Shown piece by piece: positions 1-10,299 of a DNA stretch of 64,000 nt. Every line of letters starts with the position of its first letter. Within the stretch, counting starts at the first letter, position 1. The position numbers were made by a program, and so were the translations under genes. Source of the DNA: Lepidurus packardi (Eukaryota > Arthropoda > Branchiopoda > Notostraca > Triopsidae); assembly GCA_023053545.1 (NCBI GenBank), contig JAKZAN010000001.1, forward strand, positions 12,230,024-12,294,023, in the 5' to 3' direction. The notes beneath the pieces are model-generated. The model saw only the letters and a program-made list of their open reading frames with translations, ran no database searches and had not been told where the DNA came from.

Positions 1-1298
1 AAACATGTTGATTGTTGTGACTAAAACGACATTATAATAAGACTGCGAGAGACTAAATATGAAAGTAAAACTGGATTGCATTACAGCATAGTTTACGGGA
101 CGCTAGCGGAAAGGATTCTTACCACGCTTTTTGCCAGAAGCTATGGAGCAGGCGGGTAAATGCCCGATGAGATCATGAAAACGGCAAAATGTTTGCTGAA
201 AGTAAACCGCTCTTTCAGGATGATATAGCCCATGGCCATATTCGCCGTAGGGGATCCCTATTAAGATAATTGTAGTATGACTCGTCATCCGGAAAAACAA
301 TTGGCTTACTGCACGGAATATCATTTGCAGTGGCATTGAGATGTTGAAATTAAGAGGCATGTTATTTGTGACGCTTACCATACAGTAAGTAAAGACCAGA
401 CTTATTATGACGTAAGAGCTATACAGCAGCGGAAACGGCAATCTAGAGTGAGAAAACATGAACTTTCTTGGAGTCTGTTTACTATTTTGCCTCATAGGTT
501 ATGTATACTAAACTATATATAAATTAGAGTTTACATATAGTTTAGTACCTTATATATAGGTAGTATATCTATAGTTTTCTATATTTTCCGACAAGGCTGT
601 TCCCGTTCTAAAAAAGCAGACACGTTAGTACGTCATAAAGAACACACCAATTAAATCGGTACACTTACTTTATAAGTACTCGAGGAAAACATTGCTATAA
701 CATCCCAACAACCCGATGACTGCGACACATGAGCAGGAATAAAGCACCTGTCAAATCATATCGTTAATTTTCCATTTTTCCATTTCAAATCCAACGTTTA
801 CATATGTAACTATATCACTGAATGCATCAATTTTGTTGTCAAAAAAGATTCTATGACGCAATCACTTCCCAATATACAACCCAAATAAGAGAATAAGTCC
901 TAATTAAGTAACGGCCAATGGAATATAAATAAAGAGAAAATTCCTTGAATCTCAAGTGTCAATCCTAGCCTTAAGTTAATTGGGGACTTAACTATATTCA
1001 CTAGAACGTTATTCGACAAGCGAACAAGTGACCAGTGTTCGAACATATTCGACAAGCGATTAACCCATGTACCTAGTTTAATCGTATTGTTCTTATACCC
1101 AATCCATTATACACGTCGTAACCTGTAGCGATATAAAGACAGAGATTATGTAGGAAACACGTTTTATTTTCATACATTTTAAACCAGTTTAAAGTGCTAT
1201 CCGGAAAAGAACGCTGGAAAGCAAATTCATGGTAAAAAAAGGACAATAAAGAACCGGTCTTTCTAACTCAACCAATTTCGAACCACAGATGTTGGGTT
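1..1298. other. Non-coding flank of the trypsin cluster
   Basis: No gene is recognised here. A 130-residue open frame on the minus strand (about 103-495) is hydrophobic in parts but matches no family I know. A hairpin with 13-bp arms (TACTAAACTATAT) lies at 506-547. From about 1020 to 1298 the DNA resembles 7100-7385, for example AAGAACCGGTCTTT in both, so this is the duplicated upstream flank of the trypsin genes, cut by the retrotransposon that starts at 1299. Confidence 0.5.
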
Positions 1299-2168
1299 TG
1301 TGATAGTCAGTTTATTCTGTGTATTTCACTCTAACTATCAGCGGGGTCGGTACAGGTTTAGAGAGGAGGGACAGGGGAGGGGTCGGGTCGATACTGGCTT
1401 CGGGCTAGGGCTTCGCTGGCTTCGGGTGGGTTCGGTCTCGATAGACGGTGATGTCGGCTGAGGACTGCTGGGGGATTGCTCGGCGGCTGGGTATCTTCGG
1501 TACGGAGCAGGGGGGTCGATACTGGCTTCGGGCTAGGGCTTCGCTGGCTTCGGGTGGGTTCGGTCTCGATAGACGGTGATGTCGGCTGAGGACTGCTGGG
1601 GGATTGCTCGGCGGCTGGGTATCTTCGGTACGGAGCAGGGAGCGTAAACTGGCAACAGCGGGTGAACTGGTCTTACGGGGACTGAGACGGAGGGCGAACT
1701 GGTTTTACGGGGACTGCTGGGGGGGGGGGGGGGATTGCTCGGCGGACGGGTATCCTTGGCAAGGAACCGTCCGCCGAGCAAGGAACACGGTGGTGAACTG
1801 GTGTTACGGGGACTGAGACGAGGGGTGAACTGTCTTCTGTTGTCGTCTGGTGGGTCCGTATTTATAGGCCAGTTGGACATCGTTATCGGGGTGCGCTTCT
1901 GTTGTTTCTACCTTCCGCCCCCTCCCTTGGGTTGGTATCGCTGTTTTGCTTCTTCTTGGGTCGTTGGACTTCGGAACTTAAGATTACCTTTGGACTGCGT
2001 ATAGACATTCACGAGGGTTCTGGCCTCGGCACGAGAGATGTCTTTACGTTGTCCTTTACATTTATGGTCAACAGTGTTTATCGTATTTTCAGTGTTAATC
2101 TCTTAACTCTGCATAGTATATTGTTATCGAGCTTTAAATCCATACCACCACTAATTCCACTCCTTACA
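1299..2168 (-). repeat. LTR (downstream LTR of the minus-strand element)
   Basis: It begins TGTGATAGTC and ends CTCCTTACA on the plus strand and matches 3871-4741 almost base for base. Inside is a tandem duplication of about 128 bp (units starting near 1385 and 1513). There is a 15-G tract near 1719-1733, followed by a perfect inverted repeat with 15-bp arms (TTGCTCGGCGGACGG at 1735-1749 and its complement at 1767-1781). The several open frames predicted across it are by-products of its GC-rich repeats. Confidence 0.92.
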
Positions 2169-2180
2169 TCCCTCCACCCA
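2169..2180 (-). other. Polypurine tract of the LTR element
   Basis: Read on the minus strand, TGGGTGGAGGGA abuts the downstream LTR. LTR elements use such a purine run to prime plus-strand DNA synthesis. Its presence shows that the element's downstream border is intact. Confidence 0.6.
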
Positions 2181-2686
2181 TTGAAAAAGTTGCCGTCCCG
2201 GCAACAGGATTCGTCCTTCCGTGGCAAAGGGCACACACCTCCCCTTGTAACTGCACCAATCCCACGAAAATCCACGCAAAACCTCCGTGCACCATCCCTC
2301 TCCCCAACAAAAACTACTGGCGCCCCCCACGGAGAGGAAGAAGGTCTAATGACACCTCTATGCAACACCCCGTCCACATGCTGTCTAACAACTGCTTCCC
2401 GCGCTTCTGGCGCCCTGTACGGACGTTGGCAGACAGGATTGGAACCTCCGGTGTGAATGGCATGTTCAACAAGTTTTGTACGGCCTAAATCGTTATCATC
2501 TTTTGCAAAAATATCCCGAAATTCAATTAATAATTTTAATAGCTCATCCCTGTGCGAAGGGGTAACATTAGACAGATCGAAGTTCTCGAGTAACGGATAC
2601 TCTGTACTTGGGAGTGAGTGCACTGCTGCAATCACGGACACTCTGGCGTTACAAACTCTTCCTATAACTGTGTTTCGTTTCAACAC
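2172..2686 (-). pseudogene. Ty3/gypsy reverse transcriptase, N-terminal part
   Basis: The frame contains the spacer typical between gypsy protease and reverse transcriptase (LLIEFRDIFAKDDNDLGRT, then HAIHTGG and RPYR). The fingers motifs GVIRPSSSPWGAPVVFV and FCVDFRGI follow, then a version of the VYPLPR motif. Order and wording are those of Ty3/gypsy pol. The catalytic part of the enzyme is not present, so this is a fossil fragment. Confidence 0.85.
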
Positions 2687-2919
2687 AACATCGTTAGGAC
2701 CATTATTCCAAAACGAGACTGGGATTTTACCGCATCCCTTTCCTATTACGATTGCTGGTTCGCTACAAACGAATTCGTCGTCTAGCTGAACAGGCTAAAA
2801 AATAATTTCCGCTCCATGCGAGTTATCGTGCTCGGATTTGGCAGTAGCAATGACTCTACTGTACGCGGGTATTTTCACTTGCTTATGCAGTTGCACTCTG
2901 GAACTGTTCCTTGCAAGGC

Positions 2920-3210
2920 CTACCACATTAATCTCATTTCCATTGACGCGCCGTCAATAACTATCCTCTGGCTCTGAATCGCATCCATACCGAGGATGAT
3001 GTCGTGAGCTAACTCTCCTGTTACGTAACATTCAACTTTGAATTTACGGCCTTGAATTTCAAAATGTAATTCATAACAACCGAAGACATTCAGGTTCTCT
3101 CCTGTTACTGATTTCAAGATTGTATCAGTTTGAACTGGCTTTCCTGCAATGTCCGGTGTCAGCAAATTAAACGCTTGCTTATTCATAACTGTAACGCCTG
3201 CACCTGTGTC
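2920..3210 (-). pseudogene. Retroviral-type aspartic protease region of the LTR element
   Basis: The minus strand encodes VDTGAGVTVMNKQAF, the active-site DTGA motif of a pepsin-like retropepsin, followed downstream by a hydrophobic strand and ILGMDAI, which matches the ILG[MRL]D motif of gypsy-type proteases. In a living Ty3/gypsy element this domain lies at the start of pol and cuts the Gag-Pol polyprotein. Here it is a relic within an incomplete element. Confidence 0.8.
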
Positions 3211-3372
3211 AACTAAACATCTGAATTGGATTGATCTTATAATAACTTTTGTAACAAAAAAAAAAATTCTACCGGGAGGTCTCTTAAAAAGGTTTTTTTT
3301 CTCCTCCTACCTGGTGTTACGGGGTTCGAGGTGTGCAACTTTGGTCTGGTGACTTACCTCCGTGCCGATAGT

Positions 3373-3867
3373 TTAGGGGGTGAACATGAGGACGCCCAGG
3401 TCGTTTGGCAGACCGAAGTGGTCGGGTCTTGGTAGTCCGTGGTCCGGGAGTACTTGCCGCTCGAACCCTTCCAGAAGGATTACGCTGTTTTTGTACGGGA
3501 GCGTATTAAAAACGGTTGGGTTTGGTGGCGGGTGCACGTCCGGGTGGTCGTGTCCCAGGCTTTGTACGCTCTCATAATGCATGAGAGCGTTGGCGTACGG
3601 GCAGTCGTCCAGTATGTGGCGCATGTACGCCTCCGTCGGGATGTGATGAGCCGCATCGAACCCACAGACGTGCAGGCCCGTACCTACCAACGAATCCTCG
3701 TTGGTTTTGCGGCACTCGGCGAGGTGTTCTGTCGCCTCCGCTAGCATGAAGCTATCTCCGCAAGCGTAGGGGCAGATGTATTCGGGGAGTTTGGGGGTTT
3801 TGATGCGGGTAGGCGTGGAAGCTTGTTTTCGGGTTCGGAGGACGTGGGGTCGAAGAAACGCTGCCAC
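3373..3867 (-). CDS. CHHC zinc-finger-like (GTSF1/U11-48K type) frame inside the LTR element
   Basis: This 164-residue frame is the first one inside the upstream LTR, where gag normally sits, but nothing in it resembles gag. Two Cys/His modules follow each other. The first (about residues 32-52) begins CPY and ends EHLAEC. The second (about 68-90) has C-x5-H, then HIP, then RHILDDC. GTSF1/Asterix and U11-48K proteins carry paired CHHC fingers of the form C-P-[YF]-x3-H ... H-x3-C with a proline soon after the first His. The second module fits well apart from one extra residue before the last Cys. The first lacks the usual His but has another Cys nearby. The rest is rich in Pro, His and Asp and is unrecognised. 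No clear AUG precedes the first module, so how it would be expressed is unknown. Capture of a host gene is an inference. Confidence 0.5.
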   Translation of the reverse strand: MAAFLRPHVLRTRKQASTPTRIKTPKLPEYICPYACGDSFMLAEATEHLAECRKTNEDSLVGTGLHVCGFDAAHHIPTEAYMRHILDDCPYANALMHYESVQSLGHDHPDVHPPPNPTVFNTLPYKNSVILLEGFERQVLPDHGLPRPDHFGLPNDLGVLMFTP

Positions 3868-3869
3868 CA
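3859..3869 (-). other. Putative primer binding site of the LTR element
   Basis: On the minus strand one base separates the LTR end (CA) from TGGTGGCAGCG. Reverse-transcription primer sites of LTR elements begin with TGG, which pairs with the CCA tail of a tRNA. The 11 bases would pair with a tRNA ending CGCTGCC-A-CCA. A tRNA-Leu with a GGCAGCG acceptor strand is a plausible primer, but that identity is an inference. The site overlaps the first codons of the CHHC-like frame. Confidence 0.55.
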
Positions 3870-3870
3870 G

Positions 3871-4741
3871 TGTGATAGTCAGTTTATTCTGTGTATTTCA
3901 CTCTAACTATCAGCGGGGTCGGTACAGGTTTAGAGAGGAGGGACAGGGGAGGGGTCGGGTCGATACTGGCTTCGGGCTAGGGCTTCGCTGGCTTCGGGTG
4001 GGTTCGGTCTCGATAGACGGTGATGTCGGCTGAGGACTGCTGGGGGATTGCTCGGCGGCTGGGTATCTTCGGTACGGAGCAGGGGGGTCGATACTGGCTT
4101 CGGGCTAGGGCTTCGCTGGCTTCGGGTGGGTTCGGTCTCGATAGACGGTGATGTCGGCTGAGGACTGCTGGGGGATTGCTCGGCGGCTGGGTATCTTCGG
4201 TACGGAGCAGGGAGCGTAAACTGGCAACAGCGGGTGAACTGGTCTTACGGGGACTGAGACGGAGGGCGAACTGGTTTTACGGGGACTGCTGGGGGGGGGG
4301 GGGGGGATTGCTCGGCGGACGGGTATCCTTGGCAAGGAACCGTCCGCCGAGCAAGGAACACGGTGGTGAACTGGTGTTACGGGGACTGAGACGAGGGGTG
4401 AACTGTCTTCTGTTGTCGTCTGGTGGGTCCGTATTTATAGGCCAGTTGGACATCGTTATCGGGGTGCGCTTCTGTTGTTTCTACCTTCCGCCCCCTCCCT
4501 TGGGTTGGTATCGCTGTTTTGCTTCGGGCTAGGTCGTTGGACTTCGGAACTTAAGATTACCTTTGGACTGCGTATAGACATTCACGAGGGTTCTGGCCTC
4601 GGCACGAGAGATGTCTTTACGTTGTCCTTTACATTTATGGTCAACAGTGTTTATCGTATTTTCAGTGTTAATCTCTTAACTCTGCATAGTATATTGTTAT
4701 CGAGCTTTAAATCCATACCACCACTAATTCCACTCCTTACA
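3871..4741 (-). repeat. LTR (upstream LTR of the minus-strand element)
   Basis: Second copy of the LTR with the same internal 128-bp duplication. The same 15-bp-arm hairpin lies at 4308-4322 and 4340-4354. The two LTRs differ in the length of the G tract (16 here, 15 in the other) and in one cluster of bases near 4522-4532, where this copy carries CTTCGGGCTAGG, a string also found earlier in the LTR. On the minus strand this LTR would hold the element's promoter. Confidence 0.92.
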
Positions 4742-5007
4742 GGTTTAACTGCTATTATTATGATAACTTTGTAAGCCACAATTAATTCACTCACATTGTT
4801 TGTAAGCATGAATGACATGATTGGGGTGATAGGAAAACAAGGGAGTAATAACACAAGCATAATAAATTTTAAAAATTGTCTACGTGTGCTGACAATAAAA
4901 GTGAGCCCATAACCAAATTTAGGCTTTCCAGGCATGCAGTACTTTTTATGTGCTATTATATAATCAAGGTCGACCATTTTTTGTACGTTTCAACAACTGC
5001 AAGCAGA

Positions 5008-5015
5008 TATATAAA
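5008..5015 (+). promoter_or_regulatory. TATA box of trypsin gene 1
   Basis: TATATAAA lies 70 bp upstream of the start codon. It is conserved at the same distance in the tandem paralogue (7620-7627), as is the following leader with AAAGCGTTCGCTT-like sequence. This supports a focused TATA-driven promoter, usual for digestive protease genes. Confidence 0.7.
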
Positions 5016-5077
5016 CAGGCTAGGGTTCACTAGATTCGACAGTAAGAAAAACGCGTTCGCTTAACCATACTACAAAC

Positions 5078-7033
5078 ATGTTCGCAAAATTTGTCGTTTG
5101 CATTTTTCTTCTAGCTCTAACTAATCCAGCATTGAGTACTCCCGTGGCCGTTGGAACGGTAAGACTTTCCCTCTGCAATATTTACTGTACCTTGTTTGTT
5201 CACAAATCCATTTTCCGATTATGTTATTAGAGCAAACCGAATCACGGTAGACCTCTACAGCCAGTGGCGCCCGATCTACTGCAACTCCTCATTCCACTTC
5301 AGCCGGTTAACGTAAGTTTGATATAACATTATGAAGTACGTGGAAAAAGAACGTAATTAGAAAAAAGTTTCCGAACTTTGAACAATAGACAGGATAATAC
5401 TGTACTATACTGCTACCAACATACTTTGGTTATGCTAATTCATAAATTCCTTAGGAAACCAGCCCCAATAATGGCAGACCTGTAGTTTCGGCTGGAAAGT
5501 GTAATTGTGGAGTTAAAGGCATTGTAAGTATAGTGCATTCCGTTTTCTTGATATGTTTCGCTCAACGACTCATTTACTAGCCGCGGCTGTGAATCAAATC
5601 TTTCAGCTTGAAGTTATGGCATTCCATTACGCAATGCTGTAGCTCAACAATGAAGAAAGAAGAGGAATAGTGTTTTAATTGCAGATACAGAAGTTTTCGC
5701 TGGGCTCTTTTGCTCACATTGTTCAGGGGCTTCTGGAAGTAAGGGAAACCGGAGTAATGCGAAGAGTCCGGCCAGTGCTGATCTGTATCTTTCTGCGTAT
5801 TTTACATAGTTTTGGGAGGTTTAACATTGTTGTTACAACCTTATAAAATGTCCAATGTTTTCTTAGAGCCGAATTGTAGGAGGGGCACCTGCTACGAGAA
5901 AGGAATGGCCATGGCAGGTGTATTTACTCATCAACAATGCCTACCAATGTGGAGCTACTCTCGTTAGTCAGAACTGGGTTGTTACAGCGGCCCACTGCAG
6001 TGTAATTTCTGACAAGATCGCCATATATCTTGGTTTCTACAACTCGAATAGAATAGAGAGCGCTCAACACGTAAGGACCAAATACCTAATCCCATGGGTT
6101 TCAAACCTTAACGAATTTTACTATATGCATTGCAGATCACTATGGCTTCTGATATTATAGTTCACGAATTCTACGACCCAAATGGTAAGAGGTAAAAATT
6201 AAGCTTTACCATTAAAATTGAACACTTTCCTTGTAGTAAATGACGATAATGATATCGCATTATTGGAGCTCACCACCCCTGTAACTTACACCGCTGCTAT
6301 TAAGCCTATTTGCCTACCATTCAAATATCCTACTATGGATTTTCAGAAAATGAAAGCAACTGTCACAGGTAAAACTTGTTGTAAACAATCATGGGCATCT
6401 AGTGTCTTATGTTCGATTCTAAGAAAATATAAGAAGAGTCGAGCAAGAAATTATAGTTAGCAAGCATTATTTATTTCTAAATTCTCGCTTTGTTCTTTAA
6501 AGGCGTGACTTAACAATTCTACTTAACTGAACGACATATCTAGAAATTAAGACATCGGTATTTTTATTTTTATAGGTTGGGGTGTGACAAGTGAAGGAGG
6601 ATCAACTTCTGCTAAACTCAAGGAAGTTACCTTGACAGTCTTAAACAAGGCTCAGTGTACCAGTTCGCCATATTTATATACTTCTGCTGATCCTGATGTC
6701 ACCGATAACATGTTCTGCATGTATAAGAAAGGCAACGATGCATGTCAAGTAACGTCTGATATTTTAAAAAAGATTTTAGAAACTACAGGTTTATTCATTT
6801 GCAGGGAGACTCTGGAGGCCCAGTGAATTGGCAACCGACTACAGCGGAGCGCGTTTTCCTCATAGGGGTAGTTAGCTGGGGTAACGGCTGCGCAAGGACA
6901 AATTATCCTGGAGTATACACTAAGGTGAACAACTACTTGACTTGGATCGATGATAATACGAGTAAGTTTACCTTTTTTTATAACTCACAACTAAAAAACT
7001 ATTTCTACAGGTGAAACTTTCTGCAAGCCCTAG
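5078..7033 (+). CDS. Trypsin-type serine protease (copy 1)
   Basis: Nine exons: 5078-5158, 5231-5311, 5455-5523, 5867-6070, 6136-6184, 6237-6368, 6576-6748, 6805-6961, 7011-7033; 322 residues. A signal peptide ([20 protein letters not shown]) is followed by a propeptide of about 60 residues containing a CNC motif. The S1 domain starts after Arg79 with IVGG. The triad is complete: His120 in TAAHC, Asp167 in DNDIALL, Ser266 in GDSGGP. Asp260, six residues before the serine, predicts cleavage after Lys/Arg. WG, GC and PGVY motifs complete the fold. It is probably secreted, perhaps digestive, but the unusual propeptide leaves other roles open. The gene is a tandem paralogue of the next one with the same exon plan. 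An LTR element lies just upstream and could affect expression. Confidence 0.92.
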
Positions 7034-7619
7034 AAGCTTAATCCTTTACCTTGAACACCAAAGCCCTTCTTTTTACCACTTTAATTGTCTCGTTACAATA
7101 ATTTATTCACGTGTTACGCAATCACTCAAATTGGTTTTCATTAGCCAATGTGCTTTTCAGTTAACCAATAATGTGCCTAAGGTTAATCGTGTTGTTCTTA
7201 AACCCTATATATTTATGGACGCCATAACCTAGCCACAAATAAAGAGATAAATACACAACACGAGTGTTATTCCCGTAAATCTTAAACCAGTTTGAAGTAT
7301 CCAAAGAAGAACCGTAGAATGCAAGTTCGAGGTCAAATGCATAATGCAAAGAACCGGTCTTTGTCCCTCAACTTATTTCTATAGATGTTTTAACTGTCCT
7401 TTCCTTGGGATAACTTTAAATACCGAATTTCAATCACAAACATTGTTTTGTATGCTTGATTGATATGACCGGGATTAAAACAAAAAGTTCCCCATATGCT
7501 TGCAAAGAAAATGGGCCCCAATAACCCCTGGCATGGCCCTCCAAGCAAAATAGCTCGACGGTATTTTTTGTCAGTTATTATACCACCAAATTTTTCGATT
7601 TTTACTAAAATTTTCCAGG
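7034..7619. other. Spacer between the trypsin paralogues, part of the duplicated unit
   Basis: The first roughly 100 bp resemble the 3' flank of copy 2 (after 9637). The stretch from about 7100 resembles 1020-1298 plus the DNA after 4742. At about 7383-7400, AGATGTTTTAACTGTCC corresponds to the site that in copy 1 is split by the LTR element, so this is the paralogous empty site. No gene is seen. Confidence 0.7.
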
Positions 7620-7627
7620 TATATAAA
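7620..7627 (+). promoter_or_regulatory. TATA box of trypsin gene 2
   Basis: TATATAAA 67 bp before the start codon, at the same relative place as in copy 1, followed by a similar leader. Confidence 0.7.
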
Positions 7628-7686
7628 GAGGCAAGGGTTCTAAAAGATTCTACAGTAAAAAAGCGTTCGCTTGTGCATCGACAACC

Positions 7687-9637
7687 ATGTTCGAGAAAGT
7701 TTTCTTAGGCATTTTTCTTGTAGCTCTTGCTAATCCAGCCCTGAGTTATTCTCTCATGGATTTTGGAACAGTAAGAATTTTCCTCAACATTATTTACTAT
7801 AATTTGTTTGCTTATAAAACATTTTTTCTAATTACGTTAATTAGGACAAGCCGATCAACCTACGATCTCCACACTCAGTGCCGTATTATCTATTGCAACT
7901 CCTTATTCCACTTCAACCAGTTAACGTAAGTTTGACTTAACTTTATGAAGCACATGGAAAACTAACGTAATAAGAAAAACGGTACAAAGTTTGATAAACT
8001 ACATACTATGGTTTTGCTAATTCGTAAGCTCTTTTAGGAAACCACGCCCAAAAAGGGTAGACCTCTAGTTGGTGCCGGAAAGTGTAATTGCGGAATCAAA
8101 GGCGCCGTAAGTATGAATTCCATTGTTTCGATTTGTTTAGCTCGACTGCTCGTTTACTGACCGGGACTGTAAATCAAATGTTTACGGTTAAAGTAGTTGA
8201 AGTTAGGGCTTACCTTTATGCGATGGTGTAGCTCAACAATGAAAAAGGAAACGGGAATAGCATTTTAATTGAAGATCAGGGATTTTTGCTGGGCTCCTTT
8301 TTCACATTTTTTAGGGGTTTTTGAAAGGAAAGGGAAACCGGATTAAGGTTACGAGTCCCACCAGTGACCCAAAGCTTTCTGTGTGCTGCATTATTTTGGA
8401 GGGTTTAATAGTATTGCTAATATTATTGTTACAACCGTAAAAAGTCAAATCTTTTCTTAGAACCGAATTGTAGGAGGGGCACCTGCTAAGCCAAATGAAT
8501 GGCCATGGCAGGCGTATTTGCTCATCGACGATGCCATCATGTGTGGAGCGTCTCTCGTTAGTCAGAACTGGGTTGTTACAGCTGCGCATTGCGTTAATAA
8601 AAAGAACGCCAGGATATCTATATACCTTGGCTTCTACCACATGAATAAAGTAGAAAGTGCCAGACACGTAAGAATCAAATCCCTTCTCATAGGTTTCAAA
8701 TTTTAACGTATTTTACAATGTACAATGTAGATCACTACGGCTTCTTCTATCATAGTTCATGAATCCTACTACCCAAGTAATGAGCAGGTCCAAACTAAAA
8801 TTTGCCCTTAAAGTTGACACTTTCGTTGTAGTAAGTGAAGATAATGATATCGCATTATTGCAGCTGAAAACCCCTGTAAGTTACAGCGCTTCTATTAAGC
8901 CTATTTGCCTACCATACAAATTTCCTACGAGAGATTTTCAAAAAGAGAACGCAACTATTACAGGTAAAACTTCTTGTAAACCTACGTCACTTTTTCTACT
9001 ATCATTTATACTCGACAACAAATGGGAAAATGTCTAGCAAGCAGTTACTTCGCAAGCATTCTTTATTTTAATTCTGTTTGAAGTTTGTGTAGGCTTGGCG
9101 TATCAATTCTACCTAAGCAAATGCAAATATCTTGACATTTAAGACATTTTTATGATATATTTTTTTTAATTTTTATAGGATGGGGATTTACACGTGAAGA
9201 AGGATCAACTTCTGTGAAACTCAAGGAAGTTACCATGCCAATCTTAAACAAGGCTCAGTGTACCAGGTTGCCGTATTTACATACTTCTGCTGATATTACT
9301 GATAACATGTTTTGCACGTACAAGAAGGGCAGCGATGCATGTCAAGTAACTGACTCATTAAAAAAAAAAGATTTTTAGCAACTACAGGTTTATTTCGTTC
9401 GAAGGGGGATTCCGGAGGCCCAGTGAATTGGCAATCGACACCGGCGTCTCGCATTTTCCTCATAGGGGTAGTTAGCTGGGGTATCGGATGCGCACAGAAA
9501 AATTATCCTGGAGTATACACTAAGGTGAACAACTACTTGACTTGGATCGATGATAATACGAGTAAGTTTACCTTTCTTTATTTATAACCTACAGCTTAAA
9601 AACTATTTCTTCAGGTGAAACTTTCTGCAAGCCCTAG
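7687..9637 (+). CDS. Trypsin-type serine protease (copy 2)
   Basis: Nine exons in the same phases as copy 1: 7687-7770, 7845-7925, 8038-8106, 8461-8667, 8731-8776, 8832-8963, 9179-9345, 9405-9561, 9615-9637; 321 residues. The signal peptide is [20 protein letters not shown]. The propeptide with its CNC motif is shared with copy 1, then NR/IVGG at the activation point. His, Asp and Ser of the triad ([18 protein letters not shown]) and the Asp giving trypsin-like specificity (SDACQGDSGG) are all present. The acceptor before the last large exon (TTCGAAG) is weaker than in copy 1, but the frame continues perfectly. The C-terminal exon (ETFCKP) is identical between copies. It appears functional and arose by tandem duplication. 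Confidence 0.9.
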
Positions 9638-10299
9638 AAGCTTTCCTATCATGAACACCGAAGCCCCATATTCTACCACTCTAATAATCGCATTATAGTT
9701 ATTTACTTCGTGTGTTATGTAAACAGCTCCTTTGAATAAACCAAGTTTTCACAGGAATGGCTTTCATTATTAGAAGCATTCATTATTACAGTAAAAGCCT
9801 TAATGGTTTGTTCCAAGCAGGTAACAAATTGAAGCATTTTGCGTTATTTTTTGTTTTGATATTGTTTTTGATACTTTAAGAAATCAATGTACTAGAAGTA
9901 CAAATAAGGAAATATTGATATAAAGCGACCTAATAAAACATTTCACTGTTGCAAACAATGAAACGGTAGCGGGCTTAAAGGCGAAGTCGCGGTCTGAATT
10001 GACGGGGATCTTCCCCTTGCAAACTTTTACAGTGACACTACTGTACTTGTAGTACGTACGTTCTCTTTGATTTTATTTCTTTTTACCTGAATGTACTCTT
10101 TTTTTCCGAGAAAGTCGTTTTAAAACCTATCCATTTGAAGACACCCTTGTTCTACTGTGTAAACCTTATCTTAAGCCGCTCGGTACCCGCGGGTTTTAAC
10201 TCCTCCAAGCTTTTCCTCGAGTTTGCCCTAAATGGAGTTCGATAGTAGAAGATATCAACACGTTCTCCGGATTTAGTTACATACGTACGTAAAGTGTCC

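Larger units (their letters stand above)
1299..4741 (-). mobile_element. Ty3/gypsy-type LTR retrotransposon, young, internally incomplete
   Basis: Two nearly identical long terminal repeats (870 and 871 bp, both TG...CA) bound a short interior of about 1.7 kb. Both are flanked by the 4-bp target duplication GGTT (1295-1298 and 4742-4745). The element reads on the minus strand. In that direction the interior holds a primer-binding-site-like sequence, a CHHC zinc-finger-like frame, a retroviral-type aspartic protease region, part of a Ty3/gypsy reverse transcriptase, and a purine-rich tract just before the downstream LTR. It looks broken, with much of the usual coding interior absent, so it would depend on other copies. 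The near-identity of the LTRs points to a recent insertion. It sits about 340 bp upstream of the first trypsin start codon. The paralogous trypsin flank at about 7383-7400 shows the unoccupied site. Confidence 0.9.

Noticed and set aside
103-495. 130-residue minus-strand frame as a membrane protein gene
   Set aside because: Hydrophobic stretches only; no family motif, no convincing splice partners, and the region is otherwise repeat and spacer DNA.
1533-2456. Several proline- or glycine-rich frames over the LTRs
   Set aside because: They lie in GC-rich tandem repeats of the LTR, recur in both LTRs and have no protein features.
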